A DNA stretch of 64,000 nt from Aggregatimonas sangjinii (GCF_005943945.1 NZ_CP040710.1:1437001-1501000), one strand, 5' to 3'. Shown: positions 46,664-55,691, counted from the first letter of the stretch. Notes: generated from the sequence alone by a model not told the origin. A program made the numbers and translations.

Positions 46664-47992
46664 CTATTTCTTACCTATTTGGTAGTATTCGAAACCATTT
46701 TTCAGTAGAGAAGAATGGTTGTATTGGTTCCGCCCATCAAAAATGATAGGTTGTTTTAGCTTTAATTTGAGTTCTTCAAAATCCGGGGACCTGAATTCCT
46801 TCCATTCCGTAAGCAATATCATCGCATCCGAATTTGGCAGTGTCTCGTATTTTGAATCAAAGTACGTTACATTCTTAACGTCCTTTAGATAAAAATGTTG
46901 GGCTTCACCCATAGCTTTAGGGTCATAAGCCTTTATTTTCGCTCCTCTTTTGACTAATTCCTTAATGATATAGATGGCGGGTGCTTCTCTCATATCATCG
47001 GTTTCCGGTTTGAAGGCAAGACCCCACACGGCAAATGTCTTTCCGCTCAAGTCCTCACCAAAACGACCGATTACCTTGTTCGCTATCACCAGTTTTTGAC
47101 TATCGTTTACGTCTTCTACAGAAGTAATTAACCTTGCGGTGTAGCCGTGTTCCTCGGCGGTCTTCTTCAACGCCTTGACATCTTTTGGAAAACAAGAACC
47201 GCCGTATCCGCTCCCCGGGTATATAAAGCTATATCCGATTCGGCTATCCGAGCCAATACCAATACGTACTTTGTTCACGTCGGCCCCGACCAGCTCGCAA
47301 ATATTGGCTATTTCGTTCATAAACGAAATTTTGGTGGCTAGCATGGCGTTGGCCACGTATTTGGTCATTTCAGCGGAGCGCACGTCCATGGTAATCAAGC
47401 GATCAAGACTACTTCGGAAAAACGGAGCGTACAGCGAACGCATTTTTTCGGTGGTGGCCTCATCATCAGATCCAATGACCACTCGATCAGGTTTCATAAA
47501 ATCGTTGATCGCATCGCCTTCTTTCAAGAATTCGGGATTGGAGACTACATGAAAGTCCAAGTCGACCTTTCTTTTATCCAATTCGGACTTTATTGTAGCA
47601 CTAACCTTGTCTGCGGTGCCAACGGGAACGGTCGATTTGTCTACAACTATCAAAGGGTGGGTCATATGTTTCCCAATTTCCTTTGCCACCTGCAGCACAT
47701 ATTTAAGATCAGCGGCACCATCTTCACCCATGGGGGTACCTACGGCTATAAAAGCGATATCGCATTTTTCCAGATGGTCGCTAAGGTTAGTACTAAAACG
47801 AATGGTCTTGTTCCCGATATTTCGGGTAACCATTGCTTCAAGCCCGGGCTCATAGATGGGGATAATTCCTTTTTTAAGGTTTTCGATTTTCTTTTCGTCT
47901 ACATCGATGCAGGTAACGGTATTCCCCATTTCGGCAAAACATGTTCCACTGACAAGACCTACGTAGCCTGTTCCTATAACTGTTAAGTTCAC
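46664..47992 (-). CDS. ugd: UDP-glucose 6-dehydrogenase
   Basis: 442 residues, the common bacterial length. NLTVIGTGYVGLVSGTCFAE binds NAD, EFLKEGDAINDFMKPDRVVIG is conserved in UGD, and the active-site cysteine lies in YPGSGYGGSCFPKDVKAL. It oxidises UDP-glucose to UDP-glucuronate with two NAD. The start is GTG (47992-47990), giving the usual N-terminus. It follows the acetyltransferase by 6 bases and is closely linked to the second dehydrogenase, so the locus can make two uronic-acid donors. Confidence 0.96.
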   Translation of the reverse strand: MNLTVIGTGYVGLVSGTCFAEMGNTVTCIDVDEKKIENLKKGIIPIYEPGLEAMVTRNIGNKTIRFSTNLSDHLEKCDIAFIAVGTPMGEDGAADLKYVLQVAKEIGKHMTHPLIVVDKSTVPVGTADKVSATIKSELDKRKVDLDFHVVSNPEFLKEGDAINDFMKPDRVVIGSDDEATTEKMRSLYAPFFRSSLDRLITMDVRSAEMTKYVANAMLATKISFMNEIANICELVGADVNKVRIGIGSDSRIGYSFIYPGSGYGGSCFPKDVKALKKTAEEHGYTARLITSVEDVNDSQKLVIANKVIGRFGEDLSGKTFAVWGLAFKPETDDMREAPAIYIIKELVKRGAKIKAYDPKAMGEAQHFYLKDVKNVTYFDSKYETLPNSDAMILLTEWKEFRSPDFEELKLKLKQPIIFDGRNQYNHSSLLKNGFEYYQIGKK

Positions 47993-47998
47993 TGTATG

Positions 47999-48547
47999 CT
48001 ATTTTAAAACTTTATTAATATAATCGGTTGTGGCGTTTTCGTTCGGTATGATCTTGCACGGATTTCCAATAACGACGGAGTTGTCCGGTACATCAATATT
48101 TACGTAGCTTAGTGGGGCTATCAATACGTTGTTTCCAACTTTTATGTTGCCTACTAAAACACTACCGGTTCCAACCCAAACATAATTCCCTAGTTGGGGA
48201 CAACCTTTTTTTTTACCTCTATTTGTTTGACCGATAGTAATTCCTGGCGCTACGTTACAGTTTTCACCGATAACCGCATTCTCGTTAATAATTATATTCC
48301 CGAAGTGACCGATAAAAAACCCTTTCCCTATTTGTATTCCTTGTGGGATTTGGATGCCGTACCTATGGGAATATCTTCTGAGGAACACACGATAAATAAT
48401 TCCCAGAAAGGAGTTCCTCTTATAGGAGTTTACTTTGCGAAGAATATAAGTATATCTAAAACCAGGCTCGAACCAAGATTTTAGGAAAGCTTTGGTGCCT
48501 GTGGCCCCTGCGTACCTATATAAATCATGCTTTATTAATTGACCCAT
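47999..48547 (-). CDS. Hexapeptide-repeat acetyltransferase, serine acetyltransferase-like
   Basis: 182 residues from ATG at 48547, chosen because it overlaps the epimerase stop as TAATG. A helical start (LIKHDLYRYAGATGTKAFLK) precedes left-handed beta-helix turns: IPQGIQIGKGFFIGHFGNIIINENAVIGENCNVAPG, then GVGSVLVGNIKVG-like and VVIGNPCKIIPN. CysE-like proteins in surface-polysaccharide loci usually acetylate sugars with acetyl-CoA rather than serine; that is the favoured role here. The TAATG overlap shows translational coupling to the epimerase. Confidence 0.88.
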   Translation of the reverse strand: MGQLIKHDLYRYAGATGTKAFLKSWFEPGFRYTYILRKVNSYKRNSFLGIIYRVFLRRYSHRYGIQIPQGIQIGKGFFIGHFGNIIINENAVIGENCNVAPGITIGQTNRGKKKGCPQLGNYVWVGTGSVLVGNIKVGNNVLIAPLSYVNIDVPDNSVVIGNPCKIIPNENATTDYINKVLK

Positions 48548-49545
48548 TATTTTAGGTTTTCCCAATACCAAGCAATACAGTGCCGCAAACCATCCTTTAT
48601 ATCGAAACGGGGCTCATAATCCAGTAATTTCTTGGCTTTTTCTATCGAAGCTAATGAATGGGGTACATCCCCAAGTCTTTTTTCGCCATGGACGACTTCA
48701 ATATTCTTAATTTCGGAATCAAAATCGCCTAAAAATTCCTTTAAATAGGATACCAGTTCGTTGAGGCTCGTTCGATTTCCACAGGCCGTATTGTAAACCG
48801 TATTGACGGCCTCTTGGGTGTTCGCCAGTATGGCACGAACGTTCATTTGAATAACATTGTCGATATAGGTAAAATCCCTTGAATACGTGCCATCGCCATT
48901 GATTGTCGGAGATTCATGGTTCATCAATTGCATCACGAATTTGGGAATTACCGCTGCATAGGCCCCTTTTGGATCCTGTTTTCTTCCAAAAACATTGAAA
49001 TACCGAAGACCAATGGTCTCTATGCCGTATGTTTTGCTAAAAACATCGGCATAAAGTTCGTTTACATATTTGGTAATGGCATATGGCGATAGTGGTTTTC
49101 CTATAACGTCTTCCACTTTAGGCATACTTTCAGAATCGCCATAGGTTGACGAACTGGCGGCATATATGAATCGCTTAACTCGAGCATCGCGAGCCGCCGT
49201 TAGCATGTTCAGAAATCCCGATACGTTAACCGCGTTGCTGGTAATAGGGTCGTTTATAGAACGCGGAACGGAACCTAAAGCAGCCTGATGCAAGACGTAA
49301 TCTACCCCTTCACAGGATTTCATGCAATCATCAAGGTTTCGAATATCTCCCTCGATTAGCGTAAATCGCTTATTGGATAGCAATGGTGCGATATTTTCTC
49401 TTTTGCCCGTAGCAAAGTTATCTAGGCAGGTTACCTGATTTCCGTTCCCCAGTAAAAATTCACACAGGTTGGAACCGATGAAACCAGCGCCACCGGTTAC
49501 CAAAATATGGTGTTCGGAACTAAGGTTTACTGTAGGTGTATTCAT
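48547..49545 (-). CDS. NAD-dependent epimerase, UDP-N-acetylglucosamine 4-epimerase type (WbpP/TviC-like)
   Basis: 332 residues from ATG at 49545; an in-frame ATG at 49569 adds eight residues without family likeness. The extended SDR fold shows ILVTGGAGFIGSNLCEFL, AALGSVPRSINDP, the SSSTYGDS serine/threonine site and YAITKYVNE (YxxxK), followed by LRYFNVFGRKQDPKGAYAAVIP, a sequence strongly reminiscent of WbpP/TviC that epimerise UDP-GlcNAc or UDP-GlcNAcA at C4. With the dehydrogenase at 45373 it would yield UDP-GalNAcA. Confidence 0.9.
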   Translation of the reverse strand: MNTPTVNLSSEHHILVTGGAGFIGSNLCEFLLGNGNQVTCLDNFATGKRENIAPLLSNKRFTLIEGDIRNLDDCMKSCEGVDYVLHQAALGSVPRSINDPITSNAVNVSGFLNMLTAARDARVKRFIYAASSSTYGDSESMPKVEDVIGKPLSPYAITKYVNELYADVFSKTYGIETIGLRYFNVFGRKQDPKGAYAAVIPKFVMQLMNHESPTINGDGTYSRDFTYIDNVIQMNVRAILANTQEAVNTVYNTACGNRTSLNELVSYLKEFLGDFDSEIKNIEVVHGEKRLGDVPHSLASIEKAKKLLDYEPRFDIKDGLRHCIAWYWENLK

Positions 49546-49708
49546 TAATTCAGATTTTAGAGAATGCAAAGGTCTGTAAAAGACTTTAAAAATGCACGAT
49601 TTTTGTCGTAACTATCCAATTTTATCGTTAAATGGAGGTATCCAACCCTATTTTCTACATTTGTACCCAATAACTTTCAATAGCATCTTGAAAAAGGCCT
49701 CTATGACC

Positions 49709-51346
49709 CTACTTCCGTCTGGCCACCAGAGCATCAATAACCGTTAGTTTGTCTGAGTTGTTTATGGTGTGCGTGGTTCTTAGATCACTCGCCCAATCCG
49801 GAAATATGGAACGAACGGCTCTTTCTTCATAGTCAGTCTCCGTTAAGGTAATGATTTCGCTAATTTGCATACCATGCCCATATCGTTTCGCGCAATTTTG
49901 GGCGGGCCTATAAATTTTCCCGTTTTTCTGGAAAATGGCTCCGGCAGGTCTAGCGCTACGAACATCTGAAACTATTGGGTTTTTCGGATGCGGAATCCAG
50001 TTACCGTCTACAAGGGTATCGGAATGGAATAAAAACAATTCGTCATAGGCCGATATTCCGGGATGTTCCTTTATGTTGGTAAACATCCAATACTTCCCCT
50101 CATGCAAGAAGATCGTAGTGTCCAGGGCCTGAACACCGTCCATGATAATTTCCTGTAGTTTCCATTCTAATGGAAAATCGACACATTTATACAATTGAAT
50201 GGTCGAATCATTTTTAGTCTCGGGAACCATATAAAGAATACCCTCGTCCTCGATTAAAAAAGGGTAGGAGAGGTGATAGTCTTTTTCCAGAACCATTTGC
50301 GGTTCGCCATAAGAGCCGTCCTCTTCTATTTTTATGACACCGATGGTACCCAGTCCGTGTTCGTAAATCAATTCCTCGATAAAAATATAGTATGCATCAC
50401 TCTTCTTGATTACAAACGGATCGGCCCAAAAACGATCTTTAGGAGGCATGATTCTAGTGAATTCGCTGAAAGAGCAGTTCAGGATTTCCGATTCACTAAA
50501 TTTGAAGAGTAGAATATATTGCTCAAAGTTTATGAATTCATCCCATTTGTTTAGAAGTTTTTTAAAGTAATTGAAAAACAAACCTTTAAAAACATACTTG
50601 TTCCTCGGCTGCCCTGTGGGTGTGACTTCCTTATCAAGGTCTTTTGTAAGCTTTGCTACGCGTTGCGGAAAAGCTTCAATATCCCTTAGCGCCCGAACAA
50701 TCATAAAGGGTGCTTTCCACAGATAGTTGTTACGATTCCTGAAAATACCAAAATGATCGGTACTGGAGTAGGTTTCATAAAGCGTAGAAGTTTCGTTTGA
50801 AGCGCCATTTCGGCACATTAAGCTAAACTTGGTTTCCGGTCGCGCCAATATAAACTCCCACGCTCCCTCAACTGAGGCATTTTCGGTAGCTTGGTCTCCA
50901 TGTTTAAAATGCCAAGTTCCATAGACAACTTCAGGAAGCGTATTTCTTGACATTATCGGACTCACTAATGAAATGACCAAATCGGCTTGGGTACGCTTAA
51001 TATTCTCCAAGGCGTTTGTGCTTGGAGAGTAGAACCCACTTTCGACACTAAAATCTGTTTGTACTAATCGATCTCCGATTAAGTCTTTAACATCCACTTT
51101 TGCAAAAGCGTTGGGAAGCAAAGGATATTTGGCCTTGTCATACGGCAGGTACTTTCTTAAAAAAGAATAATCAAAACCCTCCTTAACCGGCGTATGGGCC
51201 GGTAGCAATACTTGGTTTACGGGTATAAGCGCCAGAACAATTTGGGCAAGTTCGGATTGGGCAACCTGTTTTACAATTTCATAAATCCAAGCCGGAACAA
51301 GGCTGCCGTTCAGTATAAGCGCTATTTTGATTTTTTGTTGCGACAA
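49709..51346 (-). CDS. Formyltransferase-like N-terminus fused to GINT1-N-like beta-propeller; polysaccharide-locus protein
   Basis: 545 residues. The first ~215 look like a formyltransferase Rossmann region (KIALILNGSLVPAWIYEIV, ADLVISLVSPIMS, YGTWHFKHGDQATENASVEGAWEFI). The His is present but the usual Asn two residues before it is Thr, so canonical formyl transfer is doubtful. The second half (about 290-540) repeats FWADPFVIKKSDAYYIFIEE, PFLIEDEGILYMVPET and TTIFLHEGKYWMFTN-type blades, matching the five-bladed domain named for plant GINT1. Such fusions occur in bacterial glycan loci with unproven function. The start is TTG at 51346, the only start codon after the in-frame stop at 51353-51355. 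Confidence 0.78.
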   Translation of the reverse strand: MSQQKIKIALILNGSLVPAWIYEIVKQVAQSELAQIVLALIPVNQVLLPAHTPVKEGFDYSFLRKYLPYDKAKYPLLPNAFAKVDVKDLIGDRLVQTDFSVESGFYSPSTNALENIKRTQADLVISLVSPIMSRNTLPEVVYGTWHFKHGDQATENASVEGAWEFILARPETKFSLMCRNGASNETSTLYETYSSTDHFGIFRNRNNYLWKAPFMIVRALRDIEAFPQRVAKLTKDLDKEVTPTGQPRNKYVFKGLFFNYFKKLLNKWDEFINFEQYILLFKFSESEILNCSFSEFTRIMPPKDRFWADPFVIKKSDAYYIFIEELIYEHGLGTIGVIKIEEDGSYGEPQMVLEKDYHLSYPFLIEDEGILYMVPETKNDSTIQLYKCVDFPLEWKLQEIIMDGVQALDTTIFLHEGKYWMFTNIKEHPGISAYDELFLFHSDTLVDGNWIPHPKNPIVSDVRSARPAGAIFQKNGKIYRPAQNCAKRYGHGMQISEIITLTETDYEERAVRSIFPDWASDLRTTHTINNSDKLTVIDALVARRK

Positions 51347-51391
51347 CTGTTTTTATTAAAGTATTCAAGCGTAACTCAAGCCAATATCGGC

Positions 51392-52495
51392 CTATTCTAC
51401 TTTCTTTGGAACTTTAGACTTTCCGTATCGTTGGCTCAGTACCATAAACGGTTTTTCGACCAATAAGTAGAAAGCTGTAATACAGACTATCGAAAGAGGT
51501 ATAAATATTAAGGCCTGGAACATAAAATTCATTTCATAAGTGCTAAAAATCGTTAGCTTATTGGTAAAAAGCTTCATTACCAAATGGTAAAAAGGAAAAT
51601 GAAGCAGGTAAAGGGAATAGCACATGCCGCCAATTATAGTCACCCATTTGTTCGTGACCATTTGCCTTAACAGGACCAAGTGCAAACTAGCTATCAATAT
51701 TAAAAATAGCGTAAGTGTGCGAAGGAACCAATCTTCAAAATAGAAGAAAAACAATAATAGACCCGCAGTGAAAACCACATCCCAAATAATATGCTTTGGT
51801 AATTTGATGTTTTTGTACACATCGGCAGCAACGATACCTGCCAAGAAATATTTGAAATAGTCACTCAATTCTAAATGCGGACTTACATTAAGATTTAGCG
51901 CTACAACTAGTAGTATTGCATACACTATCGGTCTCCAGTATTTGAACTTGAATGCCTTAAATAGATAGAGGAAAAGGGGCATTAGAAGATAAAACTGAAT
52001 TTCAAGCTCCAAACTCCATGCTGGTGGCAAAATATAAGAATAAGACTCGTGCACCAGGTTATGCAAGTAAAAAAATGAGGAAAGAAAGCGCTCCCACAAA
52101 AATCCGATGCTTTCAGACCCCATAACAATATGAACCACAAAGAAAAGAATGAGGGCAATTATGTAAGGTGGTTCGATACGGATCAACCTGCGCAGAAAGT
52201 ACTTTTTGAACTTCAGTTCTGACCGTTTCAAATTGATGAAAGGCAAGGTGAGTATAAAACCACTGATGCCGAAAAATAGCTCGACCCCTATGTTGCCGCG
52301 AAAACAAATTTCCCGCAACAAGCTTTCACTTTCGATCAGTGCCCTGTCAAAATTCACGTTGTACTCTAAAAACGCCTGGCTCATATGTGCGAACATCACC
52401 GGAATTATGGCAAAAAAGCGCAGCGCATCTATCTCAGGAATGAACTTCTGTGAAGATTTACGTGATAAGAGTTCTTTTAATCTTGTTATTTTCAT
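51392..52495 (-). CDS. Acyltransferase 3 family membrane protein (OafA-like)
   Basis: 367 residues from ATG at 52495; the open frame extends to 52621 but that stretch overlaps the next gene and looks unlike the family. About ten membrane helices, with FIPEIDALRFFAIIPVMFAHM (conserved Arg and His of the family) and FFGISGFILTLPFINL. The family moves acetyl or other acyl groups across the inner membrane onto sugars. It probably O-acylates the polymer or its lipid-linked unit, adding to the two MBOAT enzymes further along. Confidence 0.9.
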   Translation of the reverse strand: MKITRLKELLSRKSSQKFIPEIDALRFFAIIPVMFAHMSQAFLEYNVNFDRALIESESLLREICFRGNIGVELFFGISGFILTLPFINLKRSELKFKKYFLRRLIRIEPPYIIALILFFVVHIVMGSESIGFLWERFLSSFFYLHNLVHESYSYILPPAWSLELEIQFYLLMPLFLYLFKAFKFKYWRPIVYAILLVVALNLNVSPHLELSDYFKYFLAGIVAADVYKNIKLPKHIIWDVVFTAGLLLFFFYFEDWFLRTLTLFLILIASLHLVLLRQMVTNKWVTIIGGMCYSLYLLHFPFYHLVMKLFTNKLTIFSTYEMNFMFQALIFIPLSIVCITAFYLLVEKPFMVLSQRYGKSKVPKKVE

Positions 52496-52535
52496 TGGAT
52501 TCGGGCTATATAAACTAAAACCTACACTCGGGCAT

Positions 52536-53564
52536 TTATATTTTATAGTACTTCTTGTACCAATCGATGAAGGCCGAAACACCTTTTTCAATGGAAGTAT
52601 TCGGCCGATAATCGTAGTCATTGATCAAATCATCAACATTTGCCCATGTTCTTTCAACGTCACCGGGTTGCATGGGTAACATTTCCTTTGAAGCTGTTTT
52701 TTCAAGTTTTTGTTCTATGGCACTAATGAAATCTAACAGTTTTACCGAGCTATTATTGCCTATATTGTATATTTGGTAGTCTGCTTTCAGGTTATTTTTC
52801 GAGTCTTTCTTCTTTTCTATAATTCTTACCACCCCCTCGGTAATATCATCAATGTAGGTGAAATCCCTTTCCATAGCGCCCTTATTGAATACCTTGATAG
52901 GCCTATCGTTGATAATAGCATCGGTGAAGAGAAACATGGCCATATCCGGTCGGCCCCAGGGCCCATAAACAGTAAAAAACCGAAGCCCGGTAGTGGCGAA
53001 ACCGTACAAATGGCTGTAGGTATGAGCCATAAGTTCATTACTTTTTTTGGTCGCCGCATAAAGACTTATGGGGTGGTCTACCGAATCGGAGGTTTCAAAT
53101 GGTATCTTTTCGTTAAGACCATACACACTTGAACTACTTGCATACACCAGATGTTCGATAGCGTTATGTCGGCAGCATTCCAGAATATTCAAAAACCCTA
53201 CAATATTACTATCTACATATGCTTCGGGATTTTCAATGCTGTATCGAACTCCTGCCTGCGCTGCGAGATTACAGACAATATCGAATTTTTGGGATGAGAA
53301 AAGGCCCGGTAAGGCCTGTCTATCAGCGAGGTCCAGACGAATAAACGAAAATGAAACATTGGGAAGTTTACTTTTTGAAAGGATATTGAACTTCTTCGCT
53401 TTTTCACTGTCAATTCCTAATTCGCTAAGCCGGTCATATTTAAGCTTGGGGTCATAATAGTCGTTTATATTATCCAAGCCCACCACCTCATGGCCCTTTT
53501 CAACGAGTTTTTCGGAGACATGAAAGCCGATGAAGCCTGCTGCTCCTGTAACAAGTATTTTCAT
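52536..53564 (-). CDS. NAD-dependent epimerase, UDP-glucuronate 4-epimerase type
   Basis: 342 residues. ILVTGAAGFIGFHVSEKLVEKGHEVVG, LAAQAGVRYSIENPEAYVDSN, the SSSSVYG site, YAATKKSNE (YxxxK) and the diagnostic LRFFTVYGPWGRPDMAMFLF place it with UDP-glucuronate 4-epimerases that form UDP-galacturonate. It is the first gene of the minus-strand polysaccharide locus. Its upstream region shares a 15-base identical block with the lipoprotein gene at 55005. Together with ugd it supplies the hexuronate branch of precursor synthesis. Confidence 0.93.
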   Translation of the reverse strand: MKILVTGAAGFIGFHVSEKLVEKGHEVVGLDNINDYYDPKLKYDRLSELGIDSEKAKKFNILSKSKLPNVSFSFIRLDLADRQALPGLFSSQKFDIVCNLAAQAGVRYSIENPEAYVDSNIVGFLNILECCRHNAIEHLVYASSSSVYGLNEKIPFETSDSVDHPISLYAATKKSNELMAHTYSHLYGFATTGLRFFTVYGPWGRPDMAMFLFTDAIINDRPIKVFNKGAMERDFTYIDDITEGVVRIIEKKKDSKNNLKADYQIYNIGNNSSVKLLDFISAIEQKLEKTASKEMLPMQPGDVERTWANVDDLINDYDYRPNTSIEKGVSAFIDWYKKYYKI

Positions 53565-53580
53565 AATATTGATTTAGGGA

Positions 53581-53658
53581 AAATCTGTGCAAATATCAGG
53601 ATTGTATCTATTATAGACTTATTTTTCGGCGGTAAACTTGTTAAAATGCATTAAAATC
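53581..53658 (-). promoter_or_regulatory. Putative promoter region of the polysaccharide locus, shared motif
   Basis: Upstream of the epimerase ATG at 53564 the plus strand reads AAATCTGTGCAAAT (53581-53594) and GTAAACTTGTTAAAA (53632-53646). On the minus strand the first gives a -7-like GATATTTG at one mismatch from TAnnTTTG. Nearly the same two blocks lie before the lipoprotein gene at 55005. This suggests a shared promoter type. Confidence 0.4.
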
Positions 53659-53772
53659 CGAAAAACGAAGGGCAGGGCCGTTGTTGGTCTGCGATTCGAT
53701 TCTTTATGACGAAATAGGAATTATCCTCAAACAAAATCCTATAAGTGGCGCTCGCTAGGGCTGTATATAAAG

Positions 53773-53799
53773 AAAGGAGCGGCAATTTGCCGCTCCTTT
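53773..53799 (-). terminator. Terminator of the beta-helix lipoprotein gene (possibly bidirectional)
   Basis: A 12-bp GC-rich stem (AAAGGAGCGGCA paired with TGCCGCTCCTTT) with a 3-base loop, 25 bases past the stop at 53824. On the minus strand it is followed by CTTTATATACAG and on the plus strand by TTAAG, so the T-richness of the stem ends serves both directions. Confidence 0.75.
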
Positions 53800-53823
53800 T
53801 TAAGTTACATTATGTTTGGAAGA

Positions 53824-55005
53824 TTAATTTGGAACGTTGGTATAGGTAACGTCGGAATCATCAAAACATGGAGCATCGGGAACAGTATCAAGAAAATACT
53901 TTCTCGGATGATCTGCAAAAGTAGTATTAGTCGCTATGATGTTACAGTCATCTTCGGCGATAACGCCCCAAGCGGACTGGCCACCCAAAGTAAAATTAGA
54001 ATCCTTAATGGTCAGATTACCACTGTTGTTGGAGAGTGTAATCGTTCCTTCATTATGACCGTTCGTTCCGAAAGGTGCTTTATTCGTATCGTTGGTCGAA
54101 CAATTTTCGATGAGGATAGTACCGGACTCTAAAGCACTGGCATGAAAGAAAGAACCGAATAGATTTTCTCCAGTAGTATTTCGTACCGTTACGTTATGGC
54201 CTATCATAGATTCGCCGGGGCTGTTAATAAAACTACTGCATTCTACAATTTGGTCCTTACCTGAAAGCGCTAAGCCCGTATTTATTCGCCAATCATTCGT
54301 TTCGTTGTTGTTTTCTTCATTGCCGTCGAAAGTAACGTTGGAAATGATGGTGCCATTTACGGTATTGTTAAGTATTGCAATTAGTGGAGTTGTGTTAAAA
54401 ACAACGTCGCCGGGTTCAAAATCCATCGCAGACCCACTTCCAAGGGTAATGCGCCCGTCTTCTGCGGTTGCGACAAAAACCAATGGGAATAAGGCGTCTT
54501 CATATTGATCGCCGCCAGCAACGGAAAGTATCAATCCAGGATAAAAAGCATCGGAATTTTCTACATTAAGCACCGAGTCACCGACTTGGACAGCTTGTGT
54601 CAAAGCAGACTTCACCGCATCGCCTCTTTTTAACGTTCCACCTACAATCTTGGTATTATTGAATTTCGGAACCAATGGTCTATCTATTATCCAGACTTTG
54701 TCCTCTAGCCAGACAACACCACCTTCGCCACAAGTGTCAAGGGCAGCTTGAACTTGATCGGTATTGTTTCGAATAAATTTTTCCCCGACAGTGGTCGAAA
54801 TTTCGAAATCAGAGGGTTTGGCGTCAAAATCAGTTACGGCCGCCCCGCAATCAACGTCGGGTGTTTCTTCTTCGGGAGTTTCTTCTTCGGGTGTTTCATC
54901 GACTCCTTCCTCTGTGGTTTCTTCCGTAGTGGGGTTTGAGTCGTCATTTGAGCAAGCAATAAATAAAAATGCAATTGTAAATAAGAATAAAATATTTCTT
55001 TTCAT
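53824..55005 (-). CDS. Lipoprotein with right-handed beta-helix-like repeats
   Basis: 393 residues. The signal peptide ends in a lipobox (FLFIACSND), then an acidic Thr/Glu/Pro linker (about 25-52) encoded by 15-base repeats. Residues about 55-110 (FEISTTVGEKFIRNNTDQVQAALDTCG, VWIIDRPLVPKFNNTKIVGGTL) resemble the start of pectate-lyase-3-like proteins. The rest is made of short Asn/Thr-rich strands such as TIISNVTFDGNEEN, HNVTVRNTTGENLFGS and TITLSNNSGNLTIKDSNF, typical of beta-helix polysaccharide-modifying enzymes. No catalytic motif was identified, so lyase, epimerase or simple binding are all possible. It stands alone between the two operons with its own terminator. Confidence 0.8.
   Translation of the reverse strand: MKRNILFLFTIAFLFIACSNDDSNPTTEETTEEGVDETPEEETPEEETPDVDCGAAVTDFDAKPSDFEISTTVGEKFIRNNTDQVQAALDTCGEGGVVWLEDKVWIIDRPLVPKFNNTKIVGGTLKRGDAVKSALTQAVQVGDSVLNVENSDAFYPGLILSVAGGDQYEDALFPLVFVATAEDGRITLGSGSAMDFEPGDVVFNTTPLIAILNNTVNGTIISNVTFDGNEENNNETNDWRINTGLALSGKDQIVECSSFINSPGESMIGHNVTVRNTTGENLFGSFFHASALESGTILIENCSTNDTNKAPFGTNGHNEGTITLSNNSGNLTIKDSNFTLGGQSAWGVIAEDDCNIIATNTTFADHPRKYFLDTVPDAPCFDDSDVTYTNVPN
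54859..54900. repeat. Three copies of a 15-base repeat encoding an acidic linker
   Basis: GGGTGTTTCTTCTTC, GGGAGTTTCTTCTTC and the partial GGGTGTTTCATC run head to tail and encode repeated EETPE in the lipoprotein linker. Short in-frame repeats like this can gain or lose units by slippage without breaking the frame. Confidence 0.7.
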
Positions 55006-55020
55006 AACATTGGGGGTTTA

Positions 55021-55081
55021 AAATCTAGCAAATTTTAATTCTAAAGTTAATATACGTAAACTTGTTAAAAATGGTTTAAAT
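55021..55081 (-). promoter_or_regulatory. Putative promoter region of the beta-helix lipoprotein gene, shared motif
   Basis: The plus strand reads AAATCTAGCAAAT (55021-55033) and GTAAACTTGTTAAAA (55056-55070) followed by ATGGTTTAAAT. The same 15-base block and a near-identical AAATCT-GCAAAT block precede the epimerase gene at 53564. On the minus strand the first block contains AAATTTGC, a weak -7-like element, about 25 bases before the ATG. Confidence 0.4.
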
Positions 55082-55691
55082 CAATTTTTGAAGAAGGGGT
55101 TTCAGTGGCCTGTCACAAGCATTATTAAGATTGCAAATCATTAATAATAAGCTGTTTATGTCTCGTGGGCAATGACTTAAATTTATTGTGCATTTTATCG
55201 ATCTGTTTGGTAAGTCCATGAATAGACCTTCTTTTCGCAAATTTTTTACTATTAAATCATTACCGTTCAACCGATACTAAAATTGCAATCAACTGGCCAA
55301 ACGGATATTCTCAAAAAATAAAGTGCGAACATAGTAAATTTTATTAGGATACAAGATAAATGGTGTCGGACGAGGTGGAAAAAACGAGGAAAATATTCAA
55401 GAAGAAAGTAGATTTCTAAAAAAGAATGCTTTTGTTTTTGCAACAGTTTGTCGCCCTAATACCATAGCTAAAGGTCGGGTCCGAAAATATAGTTTAGTCG
55501 TTGATAATCAAATTTTTAGATGTACGAATGAACCTGTTGGGGCTCATCAAGGAAGCAGGATGTTGAGGAAAATACCCCCGTTAAACGAATCGAAAACGAA
55601 ACGACAAAACGTTACCACTTCGGGTGTTGATAAAAAAACAAAGACGAAATCTTCTTTATAGACGTTAATCTAAAGAATTAAGCAATTCATC

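Noticed and set aside
55360-55420. 19-codon open frame in the divergent gap
   Set aside because: Very short, Lys-rich and without any supporting signal.
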